From Phoronis australis (lineage: Eukaryota > Phoronida > Phoronidae), in the NCBI GenBank assembly GCA_002633005.1, contig NMRA01000349.1:1-64000 (forward strand): a stretch of DNA of 64,000 nt, given 5' to 3'. Under the pieces are notes generated by a model. It worked only from the letters and a program-made list of their open reading frames with translations, did not search any database and was not told the DNA's origin. Positions 1 to 12,100 of the stretch are shown piece after piece (the first letter of the stretch is position 1; each line of letters starts with the position of its first letter). The position numbers and the translations under genes are program-made.

Positions 1-59
1 ACTGAAATGTGCAAGAAAATTTTTTTAAAACTTGTGAGGATCACAAAAGTATTGTTTGC

Positions 60-500
60 GGAACGGTTCCGCATGCAGAACGGTTCTGCAACTGTCACAT
101 TGATCAACTAATTACTGTTAGGATTGTCACATCGATACTTTCAAGTGGCATTGATAATGTAATGTATTTTAAGTTGATTGGTGAAATCAAATACCCAGCA
201 AAACCATTCTGTTTGGGAAATCGCACCCCATACAGAACGGTTCCGCATGCGGAATGGTTCCGCAACTGTCGCATTGATCAAGTAATTATTATTAGGATTG
301 TCACATTGATACTTTCAAGTGGTATTGATTATGGAATGCATTTTAACTTTATTGGTCATGAGAATTTAAAAAATTGCGGAACCGTTCCGCATGTGGAACC
401 ATTCTGCAACCGTCACATTGATTAATATATTATTGAGAGTGGACACATTATACTCTCAAGTACTATTGAGAATGGAATGTAATTCATGTTTATTGGGCCG
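60..500. repeat. Tandem ~170-bp repeat, three diverged copies
   Basis: Units share TGTCACATTGAT, AGGATTGTCACAT, ACTTTCAAGTGG and a GCGGAACGGTTCCGC palindrome at about 70, 240 and 375. A further palindrome copy is at about 930. Likely part of another motif-array transposon that runs off the window. Confidence 0.6.
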
Positions 501-639
501 AGAGAAAAGTAAAAATTTTAGTCCTGTGCTAAACTTTTTGTGGAACTCTTCTGGAACTTTCACACTGATTTTTAAAAATAAATTATTATTTTGATTATTA
601 TTCCACAAAATATACATATTTCTCAAGTCACAGTATTCC

Positions 640-805
640 ACAAAACTTGCGCAGTGCGTAATATTCCGCAAAATCTGCGTAATATTCCGCAAAATCTGCG
701 TAATATTCCGCAAAATCTGCGTAATATGCCGCAAAATCTGCGTAATATTCCGCAAAATATGCGGAATATTCCGCAGATTTTGCGGAATATTCCGCAAGGC
801 AAAAA
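640..805. repeat. 21-bp tandem array with an inverted arm
   Basis: Five or so copies of CGTAATATTCCGCAAAATCTG, then the orientation flips to GCGGAATATTCCGCAGATTT. The whole array could fold into a long imperfect hairpin. Confidence 0.75.
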
Positions 806-2259
806 TTGAACTTCTAATTAAGAAAATGCTAATTGAGGAAATAAAAATGTAACATTGTAAACATGTTTAGGGTAAGGTATAGATTTGTTACATACCATTT
901 TTTATGGCCCTAAGTGGATATTAAAAAGTGCGGAACCGTTCCGCACAATTTGAGACTAAATAATATTGTCTCATTTGAAAAAAATATCGCCTTTGATGCA
1001 CATTCGTATCTTGAACAAAAGTTGAATTTCCAACAAAAAATAATTTCAAGCACTTTTAGGAAAGGGCAAGGTCAGTTTAATGGGCACTTCACATTGAAAT
1101 AAATAGGATGCTCTTTATAGTTTTGGCACAAACACCAGAAAATTGTAAAAGACTGTTTTTGTAGCAGCTTGTCTACAAATGTTTTATCCATGAGGGGATG
1201 ACAAAGTAAACAGTTGAACATGCCTTTCACTTCTGCAAAAGTCGCCATGTTCTTCAAGTGGGTGGCTGAACGAAATGTGAGCACTTAAACCCCTCATTAC
1301 AAAAACTTACAGCTGCTTGATTAAATTCAAGTGAAAACTCTTGGATTGTACCGAATGGGAAGTCAGGATGTTTATCACTAAATTTTGTTGGTAGAATATT
1401 TGTGAAAATAGTCTCAAGGTCTTTTAAGCTGGTAACCTGTGCTACTGGCCGACCTGATCAAAGTCAAAATGTGAGTCGCAATAACTTGAACGCACAGTTC
1501 ACATTTGATGTTTTTCATTTTTTTATATTTCAAACATCTGTAACTTTACTGTGCTGCAGGCTTTTGTCTTCAAAGTGTTCGCCTGCTTCATATAGTCTCA
1601 AACGTACCCTTAATTAAAAATGCAATCAATAAAAAATAAAAAACGAAAATGCGCATTCAAGAGATTTCTCGATTTTTTTCACACATTAACATTAACTTAC
1701 AATGTCCAGATCCTCCTAAACTGGATTGTAAAAGCAGTTGTGTGACACCCACTTTAAAAACTACAAAAAGTGCCAGACTTATCTCCCCTTGTATCATGGA
1801 TGCAGCCTAAGCAGGGAAATTGTTTGTAGCAATTTTAGTAGGGATTCCTCATACATCACTTCCTAATCCCATAATTTGTATTCTTTCATTGGGTGCAATT
1901 CACCACTTTGTGGAAAATTGCTGTTGTTGGTATGCAAAAATGTGTCATTTTCTTTGGGAAACTTTGAAGGCCTACAGGTAAGAATAAAAGGTCAATAAGT
2001 GCAAAATTGGTGATTTTTGTATTGCAGCCAGACTTCGATCACATGCGCAAAGTTGAAACTGAATCTGAAAAGTGACCCCCAGCCGAGGGTGATATTAATT
2101 TTGATTTCTTTTGATTTTCTGGTGGAATGGCACTTAACACCGGGATGTTGCCACTGCATCTAAAATCTTATAACTACTGTATCTTGCATTTTTGTGCATA
2201 CATGTATATTACAGAAATTACACCGGAGTCAGCAATAATATATATTTTCAGAGTAGCAA

Positions 2260-2900
2260 ACCTTTGGAGTACTTTAACCTTCGCATCACTGAACCTTGCA
2301 GTGAACCTTCAGAGCAGTGGACCTTCGTTGTGGGTCTAGGTTTTTACTCTTAAGGACTTAGCTTTACTCCAAAGGACCTAAACTCCAATCGGCCGTTACT
2401 CTCAAGGGTCGTTACTCTGAAGGGCCGTTACTTGGGCATGTTATTTCACACACGTTGCTACCTGTTGCACAGCTGCCAACAGTCCAGGCCATTTGATAAC
2501 CAAAAAATGAGGACAATTCAAAACAAAATGAATCTAGACAAAATTTGCATCTGATTTCTTGAAAAATTTGTACAGAACTCAATGAAAAATCATATTGCAA
2601 GTTAAAAACAACTCCTCCATTTCTGACTGTGTTTTTTCTAAAATCAAACTTTGAAATCAATGTCAAAAGAATTAATTTTGTATCACTTTCGGAGTAACGA
2701 CCCTTCACAGTATATAAAAGAGAAAACGGAGTTAGTGGCAACATTATTTTGGAGTTATGGCTCTTCCGAGTCACCGTGTATTGCTTCAATTTTATCCCAA
2801 GGCCTGCTAAAATCTTCCAAACAACGGTACTTCGGAATAAAGGCCCTTCAGGGTAACAACTAGCTTCATTCGGAGAAGTGGTCTCTTCCTAAGCTGGGTC
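2260..2900. repeat. Motif-array region (CGGAGTAACGACCCTTC type)
   Basis: Repeated words TTACTCTGAAGGGCCGTTAC, CTTCGGAGTAACGACCCTTC and relatives read in opposite orientation on the left (2260-2440) and right (2690-2890). Probably a small transposon; ends not resolved. Confidence 0.45.
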
Positions 2901-3020
2901 AGTTTGAAATGCACGGACGGTGTAAGTGTTTCTAAATTACTTTTATATTCAATAGTCTTCCATATGATTATGTTAGTGTTTTAAACTGAAAATTGTATAG
3001 TGCTCTACAATTATTAATAC

Positions 3021-3134
3021 CTGTGTCATGTTGCTCGTTGAAAAAGCAGCAGCAGCAGCAACAGTAGCAGCAGCAGCAGCAGCAGAAGCTTCACTTTGAC
3101 GTTTTGCAGCATTGGTGGGGTCGTTCCTTGGTTG
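3021..3134 (-). CDS. 114-nt exon encoding a polyalanine tract
   Basis: Acceptor TTTGCTTCCTTAG, donor ACACAG|GTATTA. Phase 0, QPRNDPTNAAKRQSEAS, then six Ala, Thr-Val, five Ala, then FSTSNMTQ. The alanines are nearly all GCT, so the (CAG)n microsatellite seen on the plus strand is translated as polyalanine here. Confidence 0.65.
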
Positions 3135-6100
3135 CTAAGGAAGCAAATGCCATGAACAAGTCAAGTACAGTTGAGTTTAGGTGTAAGTGTAATAGACATA
3201 TTAAACACTCCGTGTCATTACTCTTGAACAGAACTATGCAATTCTGAATATGTTTCATTCAATATATTCGTAAGAATGTCATCATACCTCGTCATGGTTG
3301 TTCATCGCGTTATCACCAAACTTTGTGTCAGCATCAGTTTCACAGGACTTCAGAGAAGCATTAGGTACTTTAGAGACGTCCACACCATTCCCATATCCCC
3401 CTTTTCCAGATTTGCCATGAATGTCTCCTTCCTAAATGTACAGCAATAAATTGCACTACCAGTAGCTCTTTAATTATGAGTTCCAAGCAAAATGAAGAGA
3501 CTGAGGTAACCTACAAACCATGATGAACTGGAAGTACCTAATATAGACCGGGGTGGAGAGTGTACATCCAAACATTTTTAAATCTGGTCAGCACCCATTC
3601 TGTGGCCATATCACAGACCTAATGAATAAAAGTGTGAAAAAGGTTTCTGCTCTAGTGAATATCAGTCGATCTGAAGTCCATGTTGGGGGGCAGAAATGCT
3701 TTTAGAGTATTCAGACACGTATATAAAGAGGCCAAAGGTGTCATGCGCCCATGACTGTACCGCAAACGATCTTCTTCAGGAGGTGTTTATTTGTATCATA
3801 AAAATGGCCATTTGATGGCTCAGACTACATTGAACACATCCAAAAATAGGAAGGTGTCATCTTTTCTCAAAATCATTAGTCAAATTTTATTTCAGAAACA
3901 TCTTGCAACCGGTAAAGAAGATATAGCCGTGTACCCCCAAAAAACTAAGGGGGGCAGAGTAATTCAACACCTCCAAAAATCCACATCAGCCTCAGTCTTC
4001 TCATCTGAAACACATCTCCAAATTATAATAATGATCCTTAAAGCAGTTTTTTTGGTGGATGGAGAGGGTGATGTCAAAAACGTAATAGACCATGCGCGCA
4101 CCTAGCCTTCAATATGGGGGGCTCGAATTCCTAACGTCGTGCACCTTTTGGTGACAAAATGGCCAGCGGACTAAAAAAAAACGGGCGCACCACTGTGAAT
4201 TGTGCTTGTTGAGACTTTTGTCTCATTTTCTCTGACTTTTTGTTTCTCACAGGCGGACCTTTTTGCCCACACTAGAAAGCTATTTGCAAAACTTCATAAT
4301 AGAAACGGCCGCTACAGTGTATATATCGACTCTATCCGAAAACGGGAACCTGTCGACTCTTTAGTTGAAACCTGTTTATTAAATTTCATAAAGATCTGCC
4401 AAGTTTCAAACATACACGGGACAAAAACAGTAATAAAACTGCCACCAGGGAGCACATCATTTGTCGCATGCGTCTGCAAGTTATCATCTTCCGTTGTCTG
4501 TGTCCTCCATATAAATACCCTCGGTAAAATTAATTACCGGTAAGATTTTTCAGAAACTTTAGGAGATTTAGCCACGAGAGCAAAAATACCACTAGGAGGC
4601 GCCACAGTTGTCGAGATCATCAGCAGGTGTCCTCTTTATAGTAAAAACACACATGTCAATTTCCACAATCAACTTTAGAGTGCTTTGGTTGATAGTGGGG
4701 CGGATGCCAAAAACCAGACTCGAAAACAGTAAAATAGTAAGATGGCAACTACATGTAGGTGGCACAAAATACCTCAAATCCATGCAAAAAGGTGAGGATA
4801 ACATAACTTCAAACATATAAATATGTGGGTGCACCAATGCGATATACATTTCCATGCCCTTTTAAGAATTAAATACTCATATTGCACTCAGGAGTTCAAG
4901 GACGAGATGCCCAGTTGCCCAATACTAAGTCTGATTAGCTTTTTGTTTTCAACCAGTGGTCCGGATGGCTCAGTGGACTAGAGTGTCTTCAAGGTTTGCA
5001 GTTCATTCCGGTTTCGAGTCTAGTTGTGTTGAATCAGATTCTGAAATCTTTTCAGACTGATAATCATTAGGTCATGCAGTGGTCAGACTCAGAAATGTTT
5101 GCGATACAATATCTTTCCAAACAAGGCCAGTCAGAGAACAGCTAGGAACGATTCATTTGAGAATTGAAATTTAAATAGAAAATTGAATTTCAATTGAATA
5201 TGTCTCTTGAATAAAAATTCAGTTGGCACTGCCCTCCAACCTGATAGAATGGCTATTGAATGTTTATTGAATAACTATTGAATAATTGAAAGGCTGTTGA
5301 GGATCAAGACTGCTTGACATCAATGGCAATTGAATTTAAGCACTTAAAGAATTTCTATAAGTTCTGAATTGAATGGCTATCATGCGCACGCACCCAGCCA
5401 TGGAAATGGGGGGGCTCGAATTTCTGTCGATGTGGACCTTTTGCTGACAAAACATCAGGACTAAAAAATGGGGTATCACCTCCAGAAGCCTCTGTCTGCG
5501 TCTTTTTAGTGGACTTTTCTCTTATTTTCTGGGACTGAGGCGGACTTTTTTGCGCACTTGGTCAAATTGGGTGCGCATGGCTATTGAATTTCAGGATGGT
5601 CTGATTTGAAATGAGACAATTTCACGCATCATACCAGGCATGATTTGCAAAAATTGCACCACATACTAAGATCTTACTCGATAAGCCAGTATTAAAAACT
5701 CACTAGCAAAAGTTTTGATTCTCTATTTTTCTAATATTTTTTTCAATCAAATCCTAAAGGCTATGAAAACTGGAGGGTCTACACATGAGGTTGTGACTTT
5801 GTCTCACAAACTGAACAGCAAAAAAATTCACCTGCCCATGAGAATTGACTCCTAAATTGGTGTGACTTTCTGTATATTAATTGAACTCTGCATGCTCCAA
5901 GCTCTTTAGACATAATGTTAATCTATTTTAAACTGGCCTAGCTGAACTGCTGCGATATGGCTAATAAACTAAGAAAGTATTTAATGTATTTCCTGAGCAA
6001 CAAAAGCAATGCAAAAATTCAAATTTACTTATTTTACTTTATCCTTTCTAACTGGATTTTTCTCAACTTTTTAGCAGAGAAAGACTTTGAAAACATGCAT

Positions 6101-9100
6101 GATGAAGTGAAAAGACTAAAAGTACTTGGGAGCCAATGCCCACCAATACTTTGCCAGTCAATTCCTGTAGTGGACAGAAACCTCCAATTAATGAACTATA
6201 ATAAGTAAGTCAGTGTGAACCCCAAGTTCTGCAGAGACCTTGAAAGGCCACACAATGGCTACATTTAAGGATTTGGTGTCTCCTGTGAATTGTGATTTTC
6301 AGACAGCCAATCTTTTGCTGCTACAGCCCCTTATGCCTGAAATTCTTTTTCTGTGACTTATTGCACTGAAGTGACATGTGATTTAGTTCATGTACGAGGC
6401 CAAGCCTACAAATGATGCAAGAACACCACAATCTACAGTTATAGTCAGCATTTAAAGAGTTCCCACCATGACCCTGTGTCTCAAAAAGGAATTTTATTAT
6501 TACATCTTAACAGATTTAATAGCCTTTAATTCACCTGTTGCTACGAAACAATCTAAAATTTTTAAAAATATATTTTTCTGTTATCGATTTTGTACGCAAT
6601 GAGTGGAAGACCGCCTCAGCCGTTGTTGTTTTACCAGAGCGACAGTGAGGAGTTGTGAAGAAAGTCCGCGTGGAGCCGTCTTTTTCAGACATGAAAAGGT
6701 GCGTTTGTGGAAACTGTGGTAACAACTTGACTGTGAACGTCTTAGTGTTCAAATTTCCTAAATACGTGAAAGTTGCACAAAAATGGCATCGGTTTGTCAT
6801 GGGCGGCGCACCATAGGGGCATAGGGTAGGGCTATAGCCCCCACTTTTTCAGGGCTAAGCCGCCCATGGTCTATAGGCGGTGCAACACAGGAGGGCTGGG
6901 GGGGGGTGTTTAGCCCCCACTTTTTCAGTGCTGCGCCACCCATGATTGTGCGCCGAACAAGAGTGTGGAGTGTCAGTGTGGAACATGAGATTCAGTTTGG
7001 CGTAAGCCACACTTTGATCGGCACATTTCAAAGAATCGTGTTTCGACCACACACATAAGCGGCGTTACAATGAAGGACTCACCACCAAGTAAGTGCATTT
7101 GCAAATTTTGTAAATAACGAACAAACTGCTTCCATTCTAGGGCGAGTGATGCCAGGCCCTGGACCCCGACCCAGATCGAGTGCTACTACAAGTAGGCTTA
7201 TGCATATTGTGTTTAGACTGTGCTCATTCCATCACGGCAACAGTGAATACGAGTAACCCAGGTTGGCTGTGGCCTTTGTCAGTAATTATTAAGTGTCTAT
7301 TTTGTGAGTATTGACCACCACTTGGCAGAGTTGGTTGTGGCTCACATATGTCACTTCTCGTGCAAGTGGGTTGAGTTCATACTGCCTAAACCCGACGAAA
7401 GTTCGCTAAATGGGAAATCCAATTCATTGTCTGATTCTTCAAGTACTTGAGTATAAGTGCCGGTATCCACTCTCCTCTCTGTCTGTATAATAATTGTCCA
7501 ATTCTCGCCTAATGTTGTCATTGTCTTCTGACCTGCAGTGTTCCTACATTGCAAATGATTGTCAAGCGGTCAACCGTCTTCCACCCATTGCATCATTTGG
7601 CGGGAAACTTAGAAATGAGTAATTTTTCTTCAAAATTAAAAAAGTTGCCACTCTTTGGCATAAAAAGTGCCTATTCAGCAAGATTTTATGGTATTCGATT
7701 CATATTAGCTAACTGAAACCTGAAAAACTAAGAAAATGCATAGTGGGAACTCTTTAAGCGATTCTTCAAAGTTGACAAACTAAAGGCTGTCACATTTCAA
7801 TGATAACACAACTGGTCCATCAAACATCTAAAACAGTACTTTTGTTATTCTTTATTTAATGCTACGGAGGTTATATGATAACAATACGTGAGCAAATATG
7901 GATTTAAGGTTTTCCAATGCTTAGTTGTCAATGATTTGAATCTACTCTAATTGCATGTCAGGTTGTTCTTATCTGTTGAAAAAGTTTGCAACAATATATC
8001 TAATTTTTGAGTTAATTTTTATAGAAAATACTCGAAATTTAATTGATTATGTATAGTAAGAAAAATTGAATGGCAATTGGACAGCTATTGAATTAATGTT
8101 ACTGAAAATGGGGAGAAATTCAACTGAGATTAAATTGATTCTGTATTGCAAGGAGAATAGATTATGGCTATGAACGGCTATAGAATTAGAGTTGAATGGC
8201 TATTGAATAATTACGTTAATGAATTGAATCAATGCATTTACATACTAAAACTTCACTCAATGTCAACTGCATCTCAATTGAGTTTTAATTCCTCTCCCAC
8301 CTGAAAGTCCCATGTACTTTTTCATATGGGATAGTGAGCTCGCCCTTGTTACAAGAAACCTTGCTTTGCCTTGAAAACGTTTCGGCAACCAGGCCAGTCT
8401 GTGTTTTAAGACTCACCGGTTCCCCCACAGGTTTCTTAGATTGGTGAGAATCCACATTTGAATTGCTGTCTTGAGACTTTCCTTTCTTCTTGCCCTAAAA
8501 GCAAAGATGCAAATGAACAATAAATGCTTGTCTACTGATAAGAGGTTTGGATGTTGAATCAAAAAGTTACTTTCATGTTTTCTTAAGTTACATCTAACAA
8601 TGACTTTGATGCAGATAAACACAGATCAGATGACTAACCCGTTTTGGAACTGTGTGCCAGTTACTGTCAGCTGCATTCATACTTGATTGTGCCTTAGTTT
8701 TGTGTTGGGTGTCAACAGACCTGTCTCTCTGGTTTCCTGGCTGCTGAAAAGTAGAAATGATATAATGCTGCCCTTAAATAACCTTTTATTTGCCATCACA
8801 CTGTCCTCCAGCTTTCATTGAAGATTAAGTATGTGGTTATTAATAAGCAAGATATGCAATTTTATGCAGGGCTGCATTCATATTATCTACGATGACGGAG
8901 AAATTTTGCAGTTGGGTGGTAACAGGTGGTCAAGGGATTAGAACAAGAGCAACATGTTGCAATGAAATGCACCCACCAATGCATCGCAAATGGTGTGCTT
9001 TTAGGGATTATTGGCATCACAAAAATGAGATTGAATAACTAGCTCTGTTGCCTAGACTAGTATACACTCTGCAGATTTTTTGATAGAGTTAGTAATAACT

Positions 9101-12100
9101 TTACGTTTTAACCTTCATTACAGTAGATGAGGCTCAGAAGAATAAAAATTCTAAGTTCGAAACAAATTCCTGTTTTAGGATGAAACCTACCATTTCTGAA
9201 TGATTATGTGCAACTCAATTCATCTACGTGATTCTGAAAATGACTTCAGTAATTCCTAATCGTATCAAATCAATTACTTATTGTATTTTCTACTGTTGAT
9301 ACTTGAAAATTGGAATTTTTAAAATGGCCACTCTTTAGAGACGCTTAAATACATGGAATTCAGAGACAGAAAATGCATAAATTTCTTTAACACGAACCGA
9401 ATTTGATAATTCCTTTTCATTTTGCACAACTGAACAACCCTTTATATAATAGATTCAGTTGGCATTTGGTGAGTGACCAGAAGATTTTAGTTTAGCCTGT
9501 AACACAATCGATTCTCGAATAAGGACCTTGACTGTGATTCACCCAATAGTTGTTGTTCTAACCTTCGAAATATTATCTTCGTGAGTTATAGGTATACCAA
9601 ATGTAGCATTTGCTTTAAAAATTTGAGTTTCTAGACAAGAGCAGAAATCCATTGAATCAAACACACCATCCGGAGTCGCCAAAAATGACAATCACAGCAT
9701 TCAGAGTGGCTACACATACGACAGATCCAATTTTCCATGACTGTTATTTATTCATGTATTGATTTGACCATAAACTATTTATGAAGAATCTTTGATTTGA
9801 CTTCCTCTGTGCAAAATTGAATCAGCAGTGTGAAGAAGTATGTACATGTTTTCATCAAAATTATAATACACCCAAAGAGACGCACGCATTAACGTAACTG
9901 TATTTCTGTGTGACATTTTCTGTAAACTACTACTTACAGAATTGTTAAACATAAACAATAATTGCAGGCTGTGTGGTACACACCCTTACTGAACTGACGA
10001 ACCCACAACCTTCCCTGTAAGGGAAGCGCGGACATCAATATGTCACTAGGCCACAATGCCATGCTCTTAAAGTAATGTTAGCCTGTGGAACAAATTTCAT
10101 GGGCAAACCACAGTAGATTGATAACTTAGGCTTTCCCCGACAAATTTCGAGGCTGTGTGGATAGTCACTGCTTGGCAAGTGTCTCCATCCCTATTCAAAA
10201 TGATGCTACCATCCATCGACGGTGTGTTGTGCGTTATTCAGTACCAACCTATTGCTGGAACGTTTATGAAAGTTTTATCTACCTCATCATCACTTTCAGC
10301 TGGCAGAGATGCAGAGGAGGCCGGAACAACCATTTTCCACTCACCAGATTGTGGAGTTAACGGCACTACCGTGACTGTTCCCACTGTTTTCTAAAATTTT
10401 AAATGCAATCTCCAATCTATTTCATGTTCCTGGAGTGAATAATCTGAACTCTCACAACTGAGAAGGACGATGGCAGAATAGGGCAACATAGTCATCACGT
10501 AAATAACAGAAGTGTATATACTATGAAGTCAATGTTCTGTAACCATAGCACTCATGTTACATGTATGTCTTTAAATTCCCCCTTATGAAAAAGATTAAGG
10601 AAATTCTTATCCCGAAAGCCGGTGAGAATCTCACTGGATTCCAGTTAGATTCCAGTGAGAATCTAACTAATTAAGATGCCATTTAAATTAGTGAGAAACA
10701 AATTCTCACTCTAGTGAGAATACAGTGATACTCCAGTTAGAATTCAGGGGGAATCTAACTAATTTGCATAGTATTTCGACTCAGTGAGAATTTGTCTTGC
10801 TGAAATTCACATTGAGTAGGAACGCCGTGCACATTAGTGAGAATTTGTCGTACTGAAATCCTCATTGAGTGAAAATCTCACTGGGTAAGAATTTTGAACA
10901 TAGAATATTTTGTGTCTGCATTTATAGCCACTGACTGAATTGGATGAGAGTTCAAAGCTTTGTTGGTAACCAAAACACTGCTTATTTTGTGAGCTTATCT
11001 TGAAATTTGACTAAAGGTACAATTTAATTGCAAATTGTGAAATAAAGCCTACTTTAACTTACAATTTTAATGCCTTTGGTGAATCAGCAAAATACTAAAA
11101 ACTCAGCTGTCAACACAGAATGAAGACATCAGTCTTTACTGGTGCTTCTTGCACTCTACTAGATGTATGAATGTACTAACCTTAAGGTTATTAACACATA
11201 AATTCAGTCCAGGACTAATTCCAGTTGACTTGCAGACAAACAGTTCAGTAATTTCACAACATTTGTGAGAAAAACGCCAACAATCTTCAACCTATTTCTC
11301 TACTGCTAATTCCTGGTGCCATTTTAGTTTGAATTCAGAAATTTGGTTCAACTGAAATTTCCACTGGAACAGCCAAGGTGTTTGTTTATATTAAATTCTC
11401 ACTGAATTCTAATTCCAAGTTTGGCAAGTCCAAATTCTCACTCGATCAATTCTCACTCAGAAATTGTCTAAGTCTGAAATTTTCACTGGATTCTCACTCA
11501 GAATTTTTCTAAGATCAAAGTCACTGGTTTCTCGCTCAGGATTTTTCTAAGACCAAAATTCTCACTGGATTCTAACTGTTACATAGTTTCTCACTATTTC
11601 TCACTGACTGCCTCAGCTGTTCAATTCCCACTGGATTCTCACTGGCATTTCTAACTATAATGGGTGATTTAGTGAGAATCTAACTAACTGGAATCTCACT
11701 GGAATCCAATGAGATTAATTCTCACTTTCTTTTTCATAAGGGCGGCCATAAGGGTCTTGGATGGTATGAAGCCTGTATAATTTTTACCCATCAATAACAG
11801 TACATTTGACATTCACAAACTATGGGTGAAAGCTGGGCTTGCGGAATACGAGTCGTTTTGACGTATGTATCTGTAGAACGGTAGCAGACTGAAGCTAAGG
11901 GTTGCCTAAAAGACATTAGGTATCCAATAGATTTTAGCATTCTGGATTAATTAGAATATCCACAGCTTTTGGTAGGAAGCTCGAGAAGAATAATGATATT
12001 GGAAAAACATTTATTTAGGGACCAATTAAAAGTCCAATATGCACTCCCGCACATATACTTTCTGTGTATCATAACTGCACCATCAGAGTAGACGATATTG

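Larger units (their letters stand above)
6456..7753 (+). mobile_element. Kolobok-like DNA transposon 1 with THAP relic
   Basis: TIRs are AGAGTTCCCACCATG and, at the other end, the reverse complement of AGAGTTCCCACTATG. Both ends are flanked by an exact TTAA (6452-6455 and 7754-7757). TTAA duplications together with THAP-domain transposases are hallmarks of the Kolobok superfamily. Only a THAP-like exon survives; no catalytic domain is visible, so it is non-autonomous or decayed. Confidence 0.75.
5160..8290. mobile_element. Motif-array transposon with GGCTATTGAAT repeats (ends uncertain)
   Basis: Two zones, 5160-5350/5580-5600 and 8040-8290, are filled with GGCTATTGAAT, ATTGAATTT and related words. 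Between them lie the exon at 6076-6203 and the nested Kolobok-like element 6456-7753. A MITE is inserted into one GGCTATTGAA motif. No clean TIR was found, so the limits are approximate. Confidence 0.45.

Noticed and set aside
640-805. CRISPR-like array
   Set aside because: Repeats are directly adjacent with no unique spacers and the context is eukaryotic.
9985-10062. Possible tRNA gene on the minus strand
   Set aside because: A- and B-box are present but acceptor and anticodon arms do not pair; treated as a SINE relic.
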